Source: MED-G105 sp039819085 (GTDB lineage Bacteria; Pseudomonadota; Alphaproteobacteria; Caulobacterales; Parvularculaceae). Taken from it: a stretch of 64,000 bases of DNA. This document shows positions 9,801-16,945 of the stretch, piece by piece (position 1 is the first letter of the stretch; each line of letters begins with the position of its first letter). The stretch covers positions 185,561 through 249,560 of the forward strand of contig JBCBSQ010000003.1 of NCBI GenBank assembly GCA_039819085.1, given 5' to 3'. The translations under genes and the position numbers were made by a program. The notes beneath the pieces were generated by a model. That model saw nothing but the letters and a program-made list of their open reading frames with translations. It did no database searches and had not been told where the DNA came from.

Positions 9801-10222
9801 CGGCGAGCAATGCGGTCGCTGAACTCGAGGCGCGGCTTGGCGACTTGAAGACGGCGCTGTCGCGGACCCGTTCCGCGCCGGCGGAGCTTGATGCCCAATG
9901 GTCGGCGATGAAGACCGAGCTTGATGACATCATTGAGTTGATGCGCGGCAATCAGGCGATGGCGGAAGTCGGCCAGGAGGCCCCGCAGAATCTGACGAGC
10001 CGGCTCGGCAAGTTGGGCGTCGGGGTCGGTCTGTCGACCTATGGGCCAACCAAGACCCATCGGGACGTTCTGAACTACGCCGAGGCGGACTTTGCCGAAA
10101 TCCGCGCGCGGCTGATGAAGCTGAAGGATGAAACCGCGCCGGCGTTCGAAGCGGCGATCGTGGCCGCGGGCGGACCGACGGCTGGCGCGGGCGCGATCCC
10201 GGAGGTTGGCGGGTCCAACTAG
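6896..10222 (+). CDS. Large secreted BNR/sortilin-like beta-propeller protein
   Basis: A protein of about 1,108 residues with an N-terminal signal peptide (hydrophobic core after MKRIRMK, cleavage probably near AMAQ). Much of it is built from BNR/Asp-box repeats of form SxDxGxTW: SKDGGATWEHL, TTDGGKTWKNV, STDGGETWDEL, SADRGASWTKM, SDDRGDSWTAL, TTDGGKTWNKV and STDYGRTWVSM. This fits the VPS10/sortilin or xyloglucanase-like propellers. The last 300 residues are not propeller; they include a charged stretch and an all-helical tail. Such proteins in Gram-negative bacteria are exported, with uncertain glycosidase or protein-binding roles. A GTG directly upstream (6893) is possible, but the ATG has better spacing from AAAAAAGG. 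Monocistronic, ended by the terminator at 10254. Confidence 0.85.
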   Translation: MKRIRMKFALATWAGAGAALCLLGGAMAQVSASDTDASGEEAKLSADDFKGFELRGIGPAFMSGRIADIAINPEDPSTWYVGVGSGGVWKTENAGTTWKPIFDGQGSYSIGDVTLDPNNPHTIWVGSGENHGGRHIAFGDGVYRSKDGGATWEHLGLKKSEHLSTIIVHPEDSNTVFVAAQGPLWSSGGERGLYKTTDGGKTWKNVLSKGEWTGVTDIVMDPRDPDRLYAATWQRHRTVAAYMGGGPESGVHVSTDGGETWDELTEGLPKGDMGKIGLAISPQNPDVLYAAIETKRRTGGVWRSADRGASWTKMSDAVGGGTGPHYYQEIYAHPHQFDKIYLVSNYSQVSDDGGKTFRGVNMEYKHSDDHAIAFHPTDPDYIIFGSDGGLYESHDREKTWRFIDNLPLTQFYKVAVDDAEPFYTVYGGTQDNNSQGGPSRTLNRHGIRNSDWFVTLFADGHQSATEPGNPDIMYAEWQEGNLARVDRTTGEVVHIQPQPKPGEPTERYNWDSPIYVSRHDPKRIYFASQRLWRSDDRGDSWTALSGDLTRNEDRMLLPLMGRQWSWDAGWDFLAMSQYNTITSIGESPLDENVLYVGTDDGIIQTTTDGGKTWNKVLAGSLPGVPDTAFVNDIRADLYDASTVYVALDNHKYGDFTPYLYKSTDYGRTWVSMVGDLPERHLVWRIVQDHVDRDLFFLATEFGLFFTVDAGGQWVKLEGGAPTIAYRDVTIQRRENDVVGATFGRGFYILDDYSALRNVDAAALEKPAHLFAGRKAWWYLEEHPLAFSEQGSQGHGYFRAPNPPFGATFTYYLKDGLKTIEETRQEAEKKKIEAGEDTPFQGFEAADEERREEKPAVWLTVRNKEGEVVRRIDGPTGEGFHRVTWDLRYPPMSAVKGPVEEDDDPSGFLAAPGDYTVSLSTRVRGETKELVAPQPFKVERLRKGALAGGSIDEVVAFWERIAKLDRGVSAASNAVAELEARLGDLKTALSRTRSAPAELDAQWSAMKTELDDIIELMRGNQAMAEVGQEAPQNLTSRLGKLGVGVGLSTYGPTKTHRDVLNYAEADFAEIRARLMKLKDETAPAFEAAIVAAGGPTAGAGAIPEVGGSN

Positions 10223-10253
10223 CGTCCGGCGATCTGCACTCGCTCCTTTTGAG

Positions 10254-10284
10254 GGGGCGGCGGGGAACCGCCGCCCCTTTTTTT
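10254..10284 (+). terminator. Intrinsic terminator after the BNR protein gene
   Basis: A perfect 10-bp GC stem (GGGGCGGCGG / CCGCCGCCCC) closes a GGAA tetraloop and is followed at once by seven T. It lies about 30 bp after the stop codon at 10222. This is the clearest rho-independent terminator in the window. Confidence 0.93.
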
Positions 10285-10401
10285 GCGCCGCCTCTTTTTC
10301 TTGACGGGAGGCGCGCGTTTGCCGTCCGCAATAGCGCCGCGACGCCTCCGCGCGGAAAAGGCCGCTTGACCTCCGCCTTGGGCGGACTAGACCGGACGGC
10401 T

Positions 10402-10605
10402 ATGGCGAGTGACGGCAATCGCAAACCCCCGACCGGCGCGGCGAACCCGGAGTCGCATCGCGATGACCGACTGGCTGAGGCGCTGAGGGCCAATCTTCAC
10501 CGACGCAAGGCCGCGGCGCGGCGTGAGTCCGGTGACGAAGGCGAGCGCGCCCGTCCGGGCGACGCGCCTGGCGGTCAGAACCGCAGCGGCGACGCCACCC
10601 AATAA
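10402..10605 (+). CDS. Small conserved hydrophilic protein upstream of murA
   Basis: A 67-residue, highly charged protein with no membrane segment. Its centre (DDRLAEALRANLHRRKAAAR) should form one amphipathic basic helix between disordered Gly/Pro/Asp-rich ends. From memory, short proteins with this kind of helix precede murA in many alphaproteobacteria, and their function is unknown. The stop lies 52 bp before the murA ATG, so the two are probably co-transcribed. The upstream sequence has no strong Shine-Dalgarno, and the reading frame stays open upstream, so the start is the best guess. Confidence 0.6.
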   Translation: MASDGNRKPPTGAANPESHRDDRLAEALRANLHRRKAAARRESGDEGERARPGDAPGGQNRSGDATQ

Positions 10606-10657
10606 TCACCCGGTCTGCGTCACGACGCGGCCAAAGTTTCTGTGGACTTTTCAGGCG

Positions 10658-11920
10658 ATGGACAAACTGGCGATCATTGGCGGCCGGCCCCTGTTCGGCG
10701 ATGTTCCGATCAGCGGCGCCAAGAACTCAGCATTGAAGCTGATGGCGGCGTCGCTGCTGACGGATCAGCCTCTGCGCCTGTCAAACGTGCCGGCGCTCGC
10801 GGATGTCGACATGCTGTTGCGGCTATTGGCGGAGCTCGGCGTTGAGGCCGTACGCGAGGGCGGTGACCTGACGCTGAACGCGGCCGCTATCGCGTCGACC
10901 GTCGCGCCTTATGATCTCGTTCGGAAGATGCGCGCCTCGTTCAATGTTTTGGGGCCGCTGCTGGCGCGTGAACGGGAGGCGAAAGTGTCGCTGCCTGGCG
11001 GTTGCGCCATTGGCGCGCGGCCGGTGGACCTTCACCTCAAGGCGTTCACCGCTATGGGCGCTGAAATTGAGCTCGACGAAGGCTATGTGATCGCTCGCGC
11101 CCCGAACGGATTGAGGGGCGCGCGGATCGATTTTCCGTTCGTGTCGGTCGGCGCCACTGAGCACGCGATGCTCGGCGCGACGCTGGCGACAGGCGTCACT
11201 GAACTCCACAACGCCGCGCGCGAGCCGGAGATCGCCGATCTCGCCGAATGCCTTACAAAGATGGGCGCCAGGATCGACGGCGCGGGGACGTCGGAGATCC
11301 GGATTGAGGGCGTCGCCTCGCTTAGCGGCGCAACCCATGACGTAATGCCGGACCGTATTGAGACGGGCGCTTACGCCATGGCGGCGGGCGTCGCCGGCGG
11401 CGAACTCCTGTTGCGCAACGCGCGTCTCGACCTTCTCGGCGCGGCCGTCGGCGCGCTGCAGGACAGCGGGATTGAACTGGACGAAACGCCGGAGGGCCTG
11501 CGCGTTGCGCGCAAGTCGGACCGCTGCGCGGCGGTTGACATCGTGACGCAACCATTTCCAGGCTTTCCGACTGACCTTCAGGCGCAGTTCATGGCGCTGA
11601 TGGCGACCGCGGAGGGAACGTCGTCCATTAAGGAGACGATTTTCGAGAACCGGTTCATGCATGCCCCGGAGCTTGCGCGGATGGGCGCAAAGATTTCCGT
11701 CAACGGACAAACAGCGACCGTGACGGGCGTGTCGCGGCTGAAAGGCGCGCCGGTCATGGCGACGGATTTGCGCGCCTCCATGGGGCTCATTCTCGCCGCG
11801 CTTGGGGCGGAAGGGCAGACGATCGTCAATCGCGTCTATCATCTCGATCGCGGCTTTGAGCGACTGGAGCAAAAGCTCGCGCGATGCGGCGCGCTGATTG
11901 AACGCGTGCGGGGCGAATAG
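10658..11920 (+). CDS. murA: UDP-N-acetylglucosamine 1-carboxyvinyltransferase
   Basis: MurA transfers enolpyruvate from PEP to UDP-GlcNAc, the first committed step of peptidoglycan synthesis, in the cytoplasm. The 420-residue length is standard. Lys22 lies in SGAKNSALK and the catalytic Cys is Cys116 in PGGCAIGARP. A Cys here means fosfomycin should be able to react with it; Asp variants are resistant. The frame is open far upstream, but the ATG at 10658 begins exactly at the conserved domain (MDKLAIIGGRPL). The next gene starts 3 bp after its stop, so murA and the DUF2948 gene form one operon. Confidence 0.97.
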   Translation: MDKLAIIGGRPLFGDVPISGAKNSALKLMAASLLTDQPLRLSNVPALADVDMLLRLLAELGVEAVREGGDLTLNAAAIASTVAPYDLVRKMRASFNVLGPLLAREREAKVSLPGGCAIGARPVDLHLKAFTAMGAEIELDEGYVIARAPNGLRGARIDFPFVSVGATEHAMLGATLATGVTELHNAAREPEIADLAECLTKMGARIDGAGTSEIRIEGVASLSGATHDVMPDRIETGAYAMAAGVAGGELLLRNARLDLLGAAVGALQDSGIELDETPEGLRVARKSDRCAAVDIVTQPFPGFPTDLQAQFMALMATAEGTSSIKETIFENRFMHAPELARMGAKISVNGQTATVTGVSRLKGAPVMATDLRASMGLILAALGAEGQTIVNRVYHLDRGFERLEQKLARCGALIERVRGE

Positions 11921-11922
11921 TC

Positions 11923-12381
11923 ATGGCCCCGAGCGTGCTGGATTATCGGCCCTTGCGCCTGAAGGCGGCGGACGAAGAAGACCTGTCGGCGGTCTCGTCG
12001 GTTCTGCAGGACGCGATCGCCAAGCTCGGCGATTTCGCGTTTCTGCCTGAGCGACGCCAGTTCGCCTTCGTCGCCAATCGTTTTGTCTGGGAATGCGCGG
12101 GCGATGCGCGGGCCGGATCATTTGCGCGGGTGCGGACGGGGGTCCATTTCGATGACGTGAAGTCCGTGCGCAGGCGGTATCTGCGCACCGATGCGCGCGA
12201 CGCCGTTGTCGAGCTTCTCGCGATCCACTTCGAACCAGGTGACGATGGCGAAGGCGTCGTGATCCTCGATTTTGCAGGTGGCGGCGCCGTCCAGCTGAAT
12301 GTCGAGGCGTTATCCGTTCGACTGACCGACCTTGGCGCCCCCTGGCCGACCCGGTCGAGGCCGCATCATAAGGACGCTTGA
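11923..12381 (+). CDS. DUF2948 family protein
   Basis: A 152-residue soluble protein matching the DUF2948 family. The conserved N-terminal half includes LRLKAADEEDL and FVWEC. No signal peptide or membrane segment is visible. The family is nearly always found between murA and hisD in alphaproteobacteria and its function is not known. It starts 3 bp after murA, and hisD follows after 65 bp, so it is probably co-transcribed and translationally linked with murA. Confidence 0.9.
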   Translation: MAPSVLDYRPLRLKAADEEDLSAVSSVLQDAIAKLGDFAFLPERRQFAFVANRFVWECAGDARAGSFARVRTGVHFDDVKSVRRRYLRTDARDAVVELLAIHFEPGDDGEGVVILDFAGGGAVQLNVEALSVRLTDLGAPWPTRSRPHHKDA

Positions 12382-12446
12382 CCGCCCGCGGACAGACGGC
12401 AAGCTGACGGCATGATCACCCGCGAAACTCAGAGGGATGAGCGCTA

Positions 12447-13748
12447 ATGGTCCTGCGCCTACGTTTCGACCAGCCGGACTTCGCAGAAGCATACGAGGCG
12501 TTCGCGCGCGCGCATCGCGGCGCGCCAGCCAATGTGCGTGACAGCGTCGCCGCCATTTTAGGCGATGTCCGTGTGCGTGGCTTTGACGCAGTCGCCGCAT
12601 GCACGGCGGAATTCGATGATCATGAGACGTCGCCCGCTGTGGCGCGCATTGACGGGGACGCGACCGCGCGGGCGCTGCGCGAGCTTGATCCCGCCTTGCG
12701 AGAGGCTCTGGAGCTCGCCGCAAACCGCATTCGCGCATTTCACGATCTTCAGCGCCCCCCCGATCATCTTTTTACGGACGAAGAAGGGCTCACGCTCGGC
12801 TGGCGCTGGACGCCGGTCGATGCGGCCGGGCTCTACGCGCCGGGCGGTCGCGCGGCGTATCCGTCGAGCGTCTTGATGAACGCCATCCCCGCCAGGGCGG
12901 CGGGGGTCAAACGTCTCGCCATGTGCGTTCCCGCCCCCGGCGGCCGCGACAACCCCGTCGTCCTCGCCGCAGCGGCCATTGCCGAAGTCGACGAAGTCTG
13001 GCGGATCGGCGGCGCCCAGGCGATCGCCGCGCTCGCTTATGGCGCGGGACCGATCAAGGCCGTTGACGTGATCGTCGGTCCCGGCAACGCTTATGTCGCT
13101 GAAGCAAAGCGCCAGGTGTTCGGGGAGGTCGGCGTCGACAGCGTCGCCGGGCCGTCTGAGATCGTCGTGATCGCGGACGGCGCGAATGATCCGGACTGGG
13201 TTGCGGCGGACCTTTTGAGCCAGGCTGAACATGATCCGTCCTCGCAGGCGGTTCTGTTCACGGACGATCCTCAGTTCGCAGACGCCGTGGCCGACGCGGT
13301 CGGCCGTCAGCTTGCCGATCATCCCCGAGCGGAGATCGCGGGCGCCGCGTGGCGCGACAACTCCGCGATTGTCATTACAGGCTCGATCGAACAGGCGGCC
13401 GATCTCGTCAACGCGCTGGCGCCGGAGCATCTGGAGCTTGCGGTAGATGACCCTGAAACGCTGTCAAAACGCGTCCGGCACGCCGGCGCGCTTTTCATGG
13501 GGCGGCATGCGCCTGAAGCGCTGGGCGACTATCTCGCTGGACCAAACCATGTGCTCCCCACATCCGGCGCCGCGCGCTATGCCTCTGGCCTGTCGACGCT
13601 TAATTTTCTGAAGCGCACGACGATTGTCGGCGCCTCGCCCGCAGCGCTGGCTCGCGTCGGGCCCGCCGCCGCGGCGCTCGCTGACGCGGAGGGGTTGCCG
13701 GGGCACGCCGCCTCGATCCGCAAACGATTGACTAGCGAAAGCAAATAG
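12447..13748 (+). CDS. hisD: Histidinol dehydrogenase
   Basis: HisD oxidises L-histidinol to L-histidine in two NAD-dependent steps using a bound zinc. The 433 residues are normal for the family. Recognisable motifs include the glycine-rich PGGRAAYPSSVLM and GPGNAYVAEAK. LLSQAEHDPSSQ holds Gln and His zinc ligands, APEHLEL holds the catalytic Glu-His pair, and GDYLAGPNHVLPTSG follows. The ATG is 65 bp after the DUF2948 stop. The other histidine genes are not next to it, which is common in this class. Confidence 0.97.
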   Translation: MVLRLRFDQPDFAEAYEAFARAHRGAPANVRDSVAAILGDVRVRGFDAVAACTAEFDDHETSPAVARIDGDATARALRELDPALREALELAANRIRAFHDLQRPPDHLFTDEEGLTLGWRWTPVDAAGLYAPGGRAAYPSSVLMNAIPARAAGVKRLAMCVPAPGGRDNPVVLAAAAIAEVDEVWRIGGAQAIAALAYGAGPIKAVDVIVGPGNAYVAEAKRQVFGEVGVDSVAGPSEIVVIADGANDPDWVAADLLSQAEHDPSSQAVLFTDDPQFADAVADAVGRQLADHPRAEIAGAAWRDNSAIVITGSIEQAADLVNALAPEHLELAVDDPETLSKRVRHAGALFMGRHAPEALGDYLAGPNHVLPTSGAARYASGLSTLNFLKRTTIVGASPAALARVGPAAAALADAEGLPGHAASIRKRLTSESK

Positions 13749-13922
13749 ACGGGCGCGCTGGTTTGGCGTCGCTTGATTGACTAGCGGCTCCCAAGCGCAA
13801 AAACGTCGTGCGCATGGGCCTATGAGCGACATCGCCGCCCCGGCTCGCTAACGACTAGTCTTCCGCTCACGGAGATGTGAAGCGACAGGCGTCTTCGACA
13901 CGAATTGGCCCGTCTTCCGGAT

Positions 13923-14942
13923 CTAGAAATCGTACCCGAGCGTCGCGCGAAGGACGGTGTCCTCTCTGAGGCGGCCGGCTGGCGGATTGGTTTCAAATCG
14001 ATAGCTGAAAGCGACGCCGGCGGTGACGCCGCCTGCGATGGTGGCGGCGAGGCTTGTCGTTGATTCCGTCGTTGTCGTCGGATCGGTCCAGGTGACGGCG
14101 ACGTCCTGCTCGAATTTGAGGCCCTCACGGATGACCCAGTCAAGGTCGAGGCCGCCATAGATAGCAATCTCTTCATCGATGTCGCGCGTGTCGTCGATCG
14201 GCGAATACCGGTAGCCGGGGCCGCCTTCGACCTTCAGCGTGAACGGCTCTGATTTCGCCAGGAAGTAACCGGCGCCTGCGCCCGCAAACAGGCGATAGTC
14301 AAAGCCGGAGAATTCGTCTTCGTCATACGCGAAGCGAGTGAACGCGTAAGACCGATCGCCGAGCGCGACATCAAGCTTGTAAGACGCGCCCCAACGGCGC
14401 TGGTTGACGACGCCATCGGCTTCACCGATGTCGAAATAGCCTCGGAAATCGTGGAGGAGTTTGCCTTGTTGGCGCTTCGCTTCAAAAGCGCCGCCGATGG
14501 CGACATTGTCGGAGTTGCCTGACGCGAAGGAGGCGCCGAAATTGGCGTCTCCGGTCCAGCCGGCGAAGAAGCCTCCGCTCTTGTCCTCAGGCGGTTCCGC
14601 AGCCGGCGCTGCGGCGGCAGTTTCGACGGCTTGGGTCGGCTCGGCCGCTGATTCGGTGACGACGACAGGCTGCTCGCCAGTCGCCGCCGCAGCGCTTGCG
14701 GTCATTATTTTCGCCATCGTCTGCGCGTAGGCCTCAATTTCCGCCTGAAAGCTCGGCAGAACTTTCGTCAGCTCTTCGGAGACAATCCGTACGCGATCGA
14801 CATCGCCGCTTTCCGCGGCCACTTCAATGAGCTCCTTCGCGATGCCTGGCGGCGCTTCGGCGGCGGCTGCGCGAGCGTGACCGACTGCGGCGCAGGCGAA
14901 AGCGGCGGTGAGGGCGCTGGCGGACTTTAGTAAGCGTTTCAT
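13923..14942 (-). CDS. DUF481 outer-membrane beta-barrel protein
   Basis: A 339-residue precursor. The ATG at 14942 gives a clean signal peptide (MKRLLKSASALTAAF... to about AAA). Residues 30-130 are a helical, Ala/Glu/Pro-rich region. The rest alternates polar and hydrophobic residues as a beta barrel and ends in ATLGYDF, a C-terminal aromatic typical of BAM substrates. Segments such as GDANFGASFASGNSDN fit the YdiY/DUF481 family of salt-induced outer-membrane proteins. An upstream Met at 14975 would add 11 residues and spoil the signal. It lies on the opposite strand inside the usual hisD-UPF0262 neighbourhood, suggesting an insertion. Confidence 0.85.
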   Translation of the reverse strand: MKRLLKSASALTAAFACAAVGHARAAAAEAPPGIAKELIEVAAESGDVDRVRIVSEELTKVLPSFQAEIEAYAQTMAKIMTASAAAATGEQPVVVTESAAEPTQAVETAAAAPAAEPPEDKSGGFFAGWTGDANFGASFASGNSDNVAIGGAFEAKRQQGKLLHDFRGYFDIGEADGVVNQRRWGASYKLDVALGDRSYAFTRFAYDEDEFSGFDYRLFAGAGAGYFLAKSEPFTLKVEGGPGYRYSPIDDTRDIDEEIAIYGGLDLDWVIREGLKFEQDVAVTWTDPTTTTESTTSLAATIAGGVTAGVAFSYRFETNPPAGRLREDTVLRATLGYDF

Positions 14943-15046
14943 GGACAGGGGTGATACGCGATGAGCGTTAACCATCTTTTGCTTCCGTTGATGACGTTCA
15001 GGTTGGAAGGGGTTAAGAGGGGATTTATGGCGAAGACGGGGCGCGC

Positions 15047-15532
15047 GTGACGGACGACGCGGACAGAGCGAAATTTCGGATCGCGGAGATTAGTCTCGAC
15101 GAGCGATCCCTTGCGCCTGCGACGGCCGACGTCGAACATGAACGCAAGGTGGCGATCTTCGATCTGAAAGAGGAAAACTATTTCGAGCCGATCGGCGCCG
15201 GGGACGGACCGTTCGAACTGCATCTGTCCTATGCCGAGCGACGACTAGTCTTCGACGTACGCCGCGAGGGCGGCGAGCCGATCGGCCAGGTGCACCTGTC
15301 GATGAGCCCCTTTCGGAAGATCATCAAGGACTACTTCCTGCTCTGTGAGAGTTACTTCGACGCCATCCGCAACGCCGCGCCGGCGCAGATCGAGACCGTG
15401 GATATGGCGCGCCGGGCGATGCACAATGAGGGCTCGGAAATTCTGATGGAGCGCCTCGATGAGAAGATCCGGATGGATCTCGATACGGCGCGGCGCCTGT
15501 TCACCCTGATCTGCAGTTTTCACATGCGATGA
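15047..15532 (+). CDS. UPF0262 family protein
   Basis: A 161-residue cytoplasmic protein matching UPF0262 along its length. Conserved blocks include FDLKEENYFEP, LHLSYAERRLVFDVR, SPFRKIIKDYFLLCESYF and DTARRLFTLICS. The family is restricted largely to alphaproteobacteria and has no assigned function. It starts with GTG; the ATG 20 bp upstream is out of frame and stops after seven codons. Its stop overlaps the next gene's start (ATGA), so the two are translationally coupled. Confidence 0.9.
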   Translation: MTDDADRAKFRIAEISLDERSLAPATADVEHERKVAIFDLKEENYFEPIGAGDGPFELHLSYAERRLVFDVRREGGEPIGQVHLSMSPFRKIIKDYFLLCESYFDAIRNAAPAQIETVDMARRAMHNEGSEILMERLDEKIRMDLDTARRLFTLICSFHMR

Positions 15533-16011
15533 GCGAGCGCGGGCGCCCTGAAATGACCTTGTCTGTTTTGTTCGTGTGCAACCAGAATTCAGTTCGCTCG
15601 CCGATGGCGGAGATCCTGTTGCGCGAGGCTGCGCGCCAGGCGACAGGCGCGGACGCCAAAGGTGAGGCGCGGGCGATCGTGTCAGTCTCGGCCGGCGTTT
15701 ATGAAGGCGCGCCGGACCCGTTCTTGCCCACCGTCCTCGAGGAGGTCGGCGCGCCCGCGCCGTCGTGCGCGCCTCAAGATCTCGACGCAGTCGATTTGTC
15801 GGCGTTCGACGTCTTCGTCGCGCTGACGCCGGAGGCGGAGGCGGCGCTGAAAGAGAAAGCGCCTGCGGATCGCGTCGAGTTCTGGGAGACGGAAAACCCG
15901 TCCCTGACGCGCGGATCGCGCGATCAGATCCTCGACGGCTACCGGCGCGTGCGCGACGCGCTCGCAGAGCGAATTGCGGCGCGGTTCGCCTCCAACCTCG
16001 CGCGGCCTTGA
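15529..16011 (+). CDS. Low-molecular-weight phosphatase / arsenate reductase-like protein
   Basis: A 160-residue protein with the low-Mr tyrosine phosphatase P-loop C-x5-R-S as CNQNSVRS (Cys17, Arg23). The fold is shared by protein tyrosine phosphatases and thioredoxin-type arsenate reductases. The general acid Asp, normally an Asp-Pro pair near the C-terminal third, is replaced: the segment reads FWETENPSLT, with Asn123-Pro124. That would weaken leaving-group protonation or indicate a different substrate. The ATG overlaps the UPF0262 stop (ATGA). The gene keeps its usual place before infA. The family is sure; the activity is not. Confidence 0.85.
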   Translation: MSERGRPEMTLSVLFVCNQNSVRSPMAEILLREAARQATGADAKGEARAIVSVSAGVYEGAPDPFLPTVLEEVGAPAPSCAPQDLDAVDLSAFDVFVALTPEAEAALKEKAPADRVEFWETENPSLTRGSRDQILDGYRRVRDALAERIAARFASNLARP

Positions 16012-16104
16012 TTTTCCGGCCGCGCGCCATCATTTTCCGCGCCGAATGGTTGAACGGAGCCGACAGCCCCCGCAGATGGCGGCGTCGGCGTATTCGGGGA
16101 TTTG

Positions 16105-16323
16105 ATGGCGAAGGAAGAGCTGCTCGAATTCGAGGGCGTCGTTGAGGAATTACTGCCGAACGCGACGTTTCGCGTGAAGCTGGAAAACGGCCACGAACTG
16201 ATCGCCCACACGGCGGGCAAGATGCGCAAGAACCGCATCCGCGTGCTCGCTGGCGACAAGGTTCTTGTGGAAATGTCGCCCTATGACCTCACCAAGGGGC
16301 GCGTCACCTATCGCTTCAAATAA
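16105..16323 (+). CDS. infA: Translation initiation factor IF-1
   Basis: A 72-residue S1/OB-fold protein that occupies the ribosomal A site during initiation. Conserved blocks are EFEGVVEELLPNATFRVKLENG, read in two parts, then the GKMRKNRIRV strand and the C-terminal LTKGRVTYRFK. The in-frame TTG just upstream (16102) is ignored because the ATG gives the standard length. The maf frame begins inside its 3' end. Confidence 0.98.
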   Translation: MAKEELLEFEGVVEELLPNATFRVKLENGHELIAHTAGKMRKNRIRVLAGDKVLVEMSPYDLTKGRVTYRFK

Positions 16324-16945
16324 CCCGGCGTCGCCCGGCGAGACGCCGGTCGCGAGCGTCGTCCCACTTTTGACGTTGGCGAGCGCGAGCCCGAGGCGCA
16401 GCGCGCTTCTGGCGCAGATTGGCGTCGCGCCTCGCGACATCGACCCTGCCGATATCGATGAAACGCCCCGGTCGGGTGAACTCCCCAAGGCTTACGCAGC
16501 CCGCCTGGCGCGGGAAAAGGCGCTGTCGGTGGCCGCGCGTCGGCCTGACCGATTCGTCCTCGCCGCGGACACGGTCGTCGCGTGCGGTCGACGGATTTTG
16601 CCGAAGGCGGAGGCGGCGGACACCGCGCGCGACTGTCTTGAGCTGCTGTCAGGGCGCGCGCACCGCGTCTACACCGGCATTGCGCTCGCGGCGCCTGGCG
16701 GGGCGGTGAGCGAACGGCTGGTGGAGACGCGGGTGAAAGTGCGTCGCCTGACGGCGAGGCGCATCGAAGACTATATCGATTGCGGCGAATGGCGCGGCAA
16801 GGCGGGCGGCTACGCGATCCAGGGGCGCTTTGCGGCGCATGTGGCTGCGATCGTCGGCTCCTACTCCAACGTGGTCGGGCTGCCGCTCTATGAGACCGCC
16901 AATCTCCTTGAAGGGGCGGGTCTGACGGGCCGCATTGAGCCGTGA
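16283..16945 (+). CDS. maf: Maf family nucleoside-triphosphate pyrophosphatase
   Basis: Maf proteins hydrolyse canonical or modified nucleoside triphosphates (dTTP/UTP or m7GTP) to monophosphates. The signature TLASASPRRSALL lies near the N-terminus, and the metal/substrate segments VLAADTVVA and GKAGGYAIQG are intact. The first usable start I see is the ATG at 16283, which overlaps infA by 41 bp and adds about 28 non-conserved residues. No ATG or GTG lies closer to the domain, so a TTG start nearer residue 34 is also possible. It overlaps the RNase gene by 4 bp. Confidence 0.92.
   Translation: MTSPRGASPIASNNPASPGETPVASVVPLLTLASASPRRSALLAQIGVAPRDIDPADIDETPRSGELPKAYAARLAREKALSVAARRPDRFVLAADTVVACGRRILPKAEAADTARDCLELLSGRAHRVYTGIALAAPGGAVSERLVETRVKVRRLTARRIEDYIDCGEWRGKAGGYAIQGRFAAHVAAIVGSYSNVVGLPLYETANLLEGAGLTGRIEP

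Noticed and set aside
16320..16362. Hairpin-like sequence after infA
   Set aside because: There is GC-rich symmetry but no T-run, and it lies inside the maf frame, so it is not a terminator.
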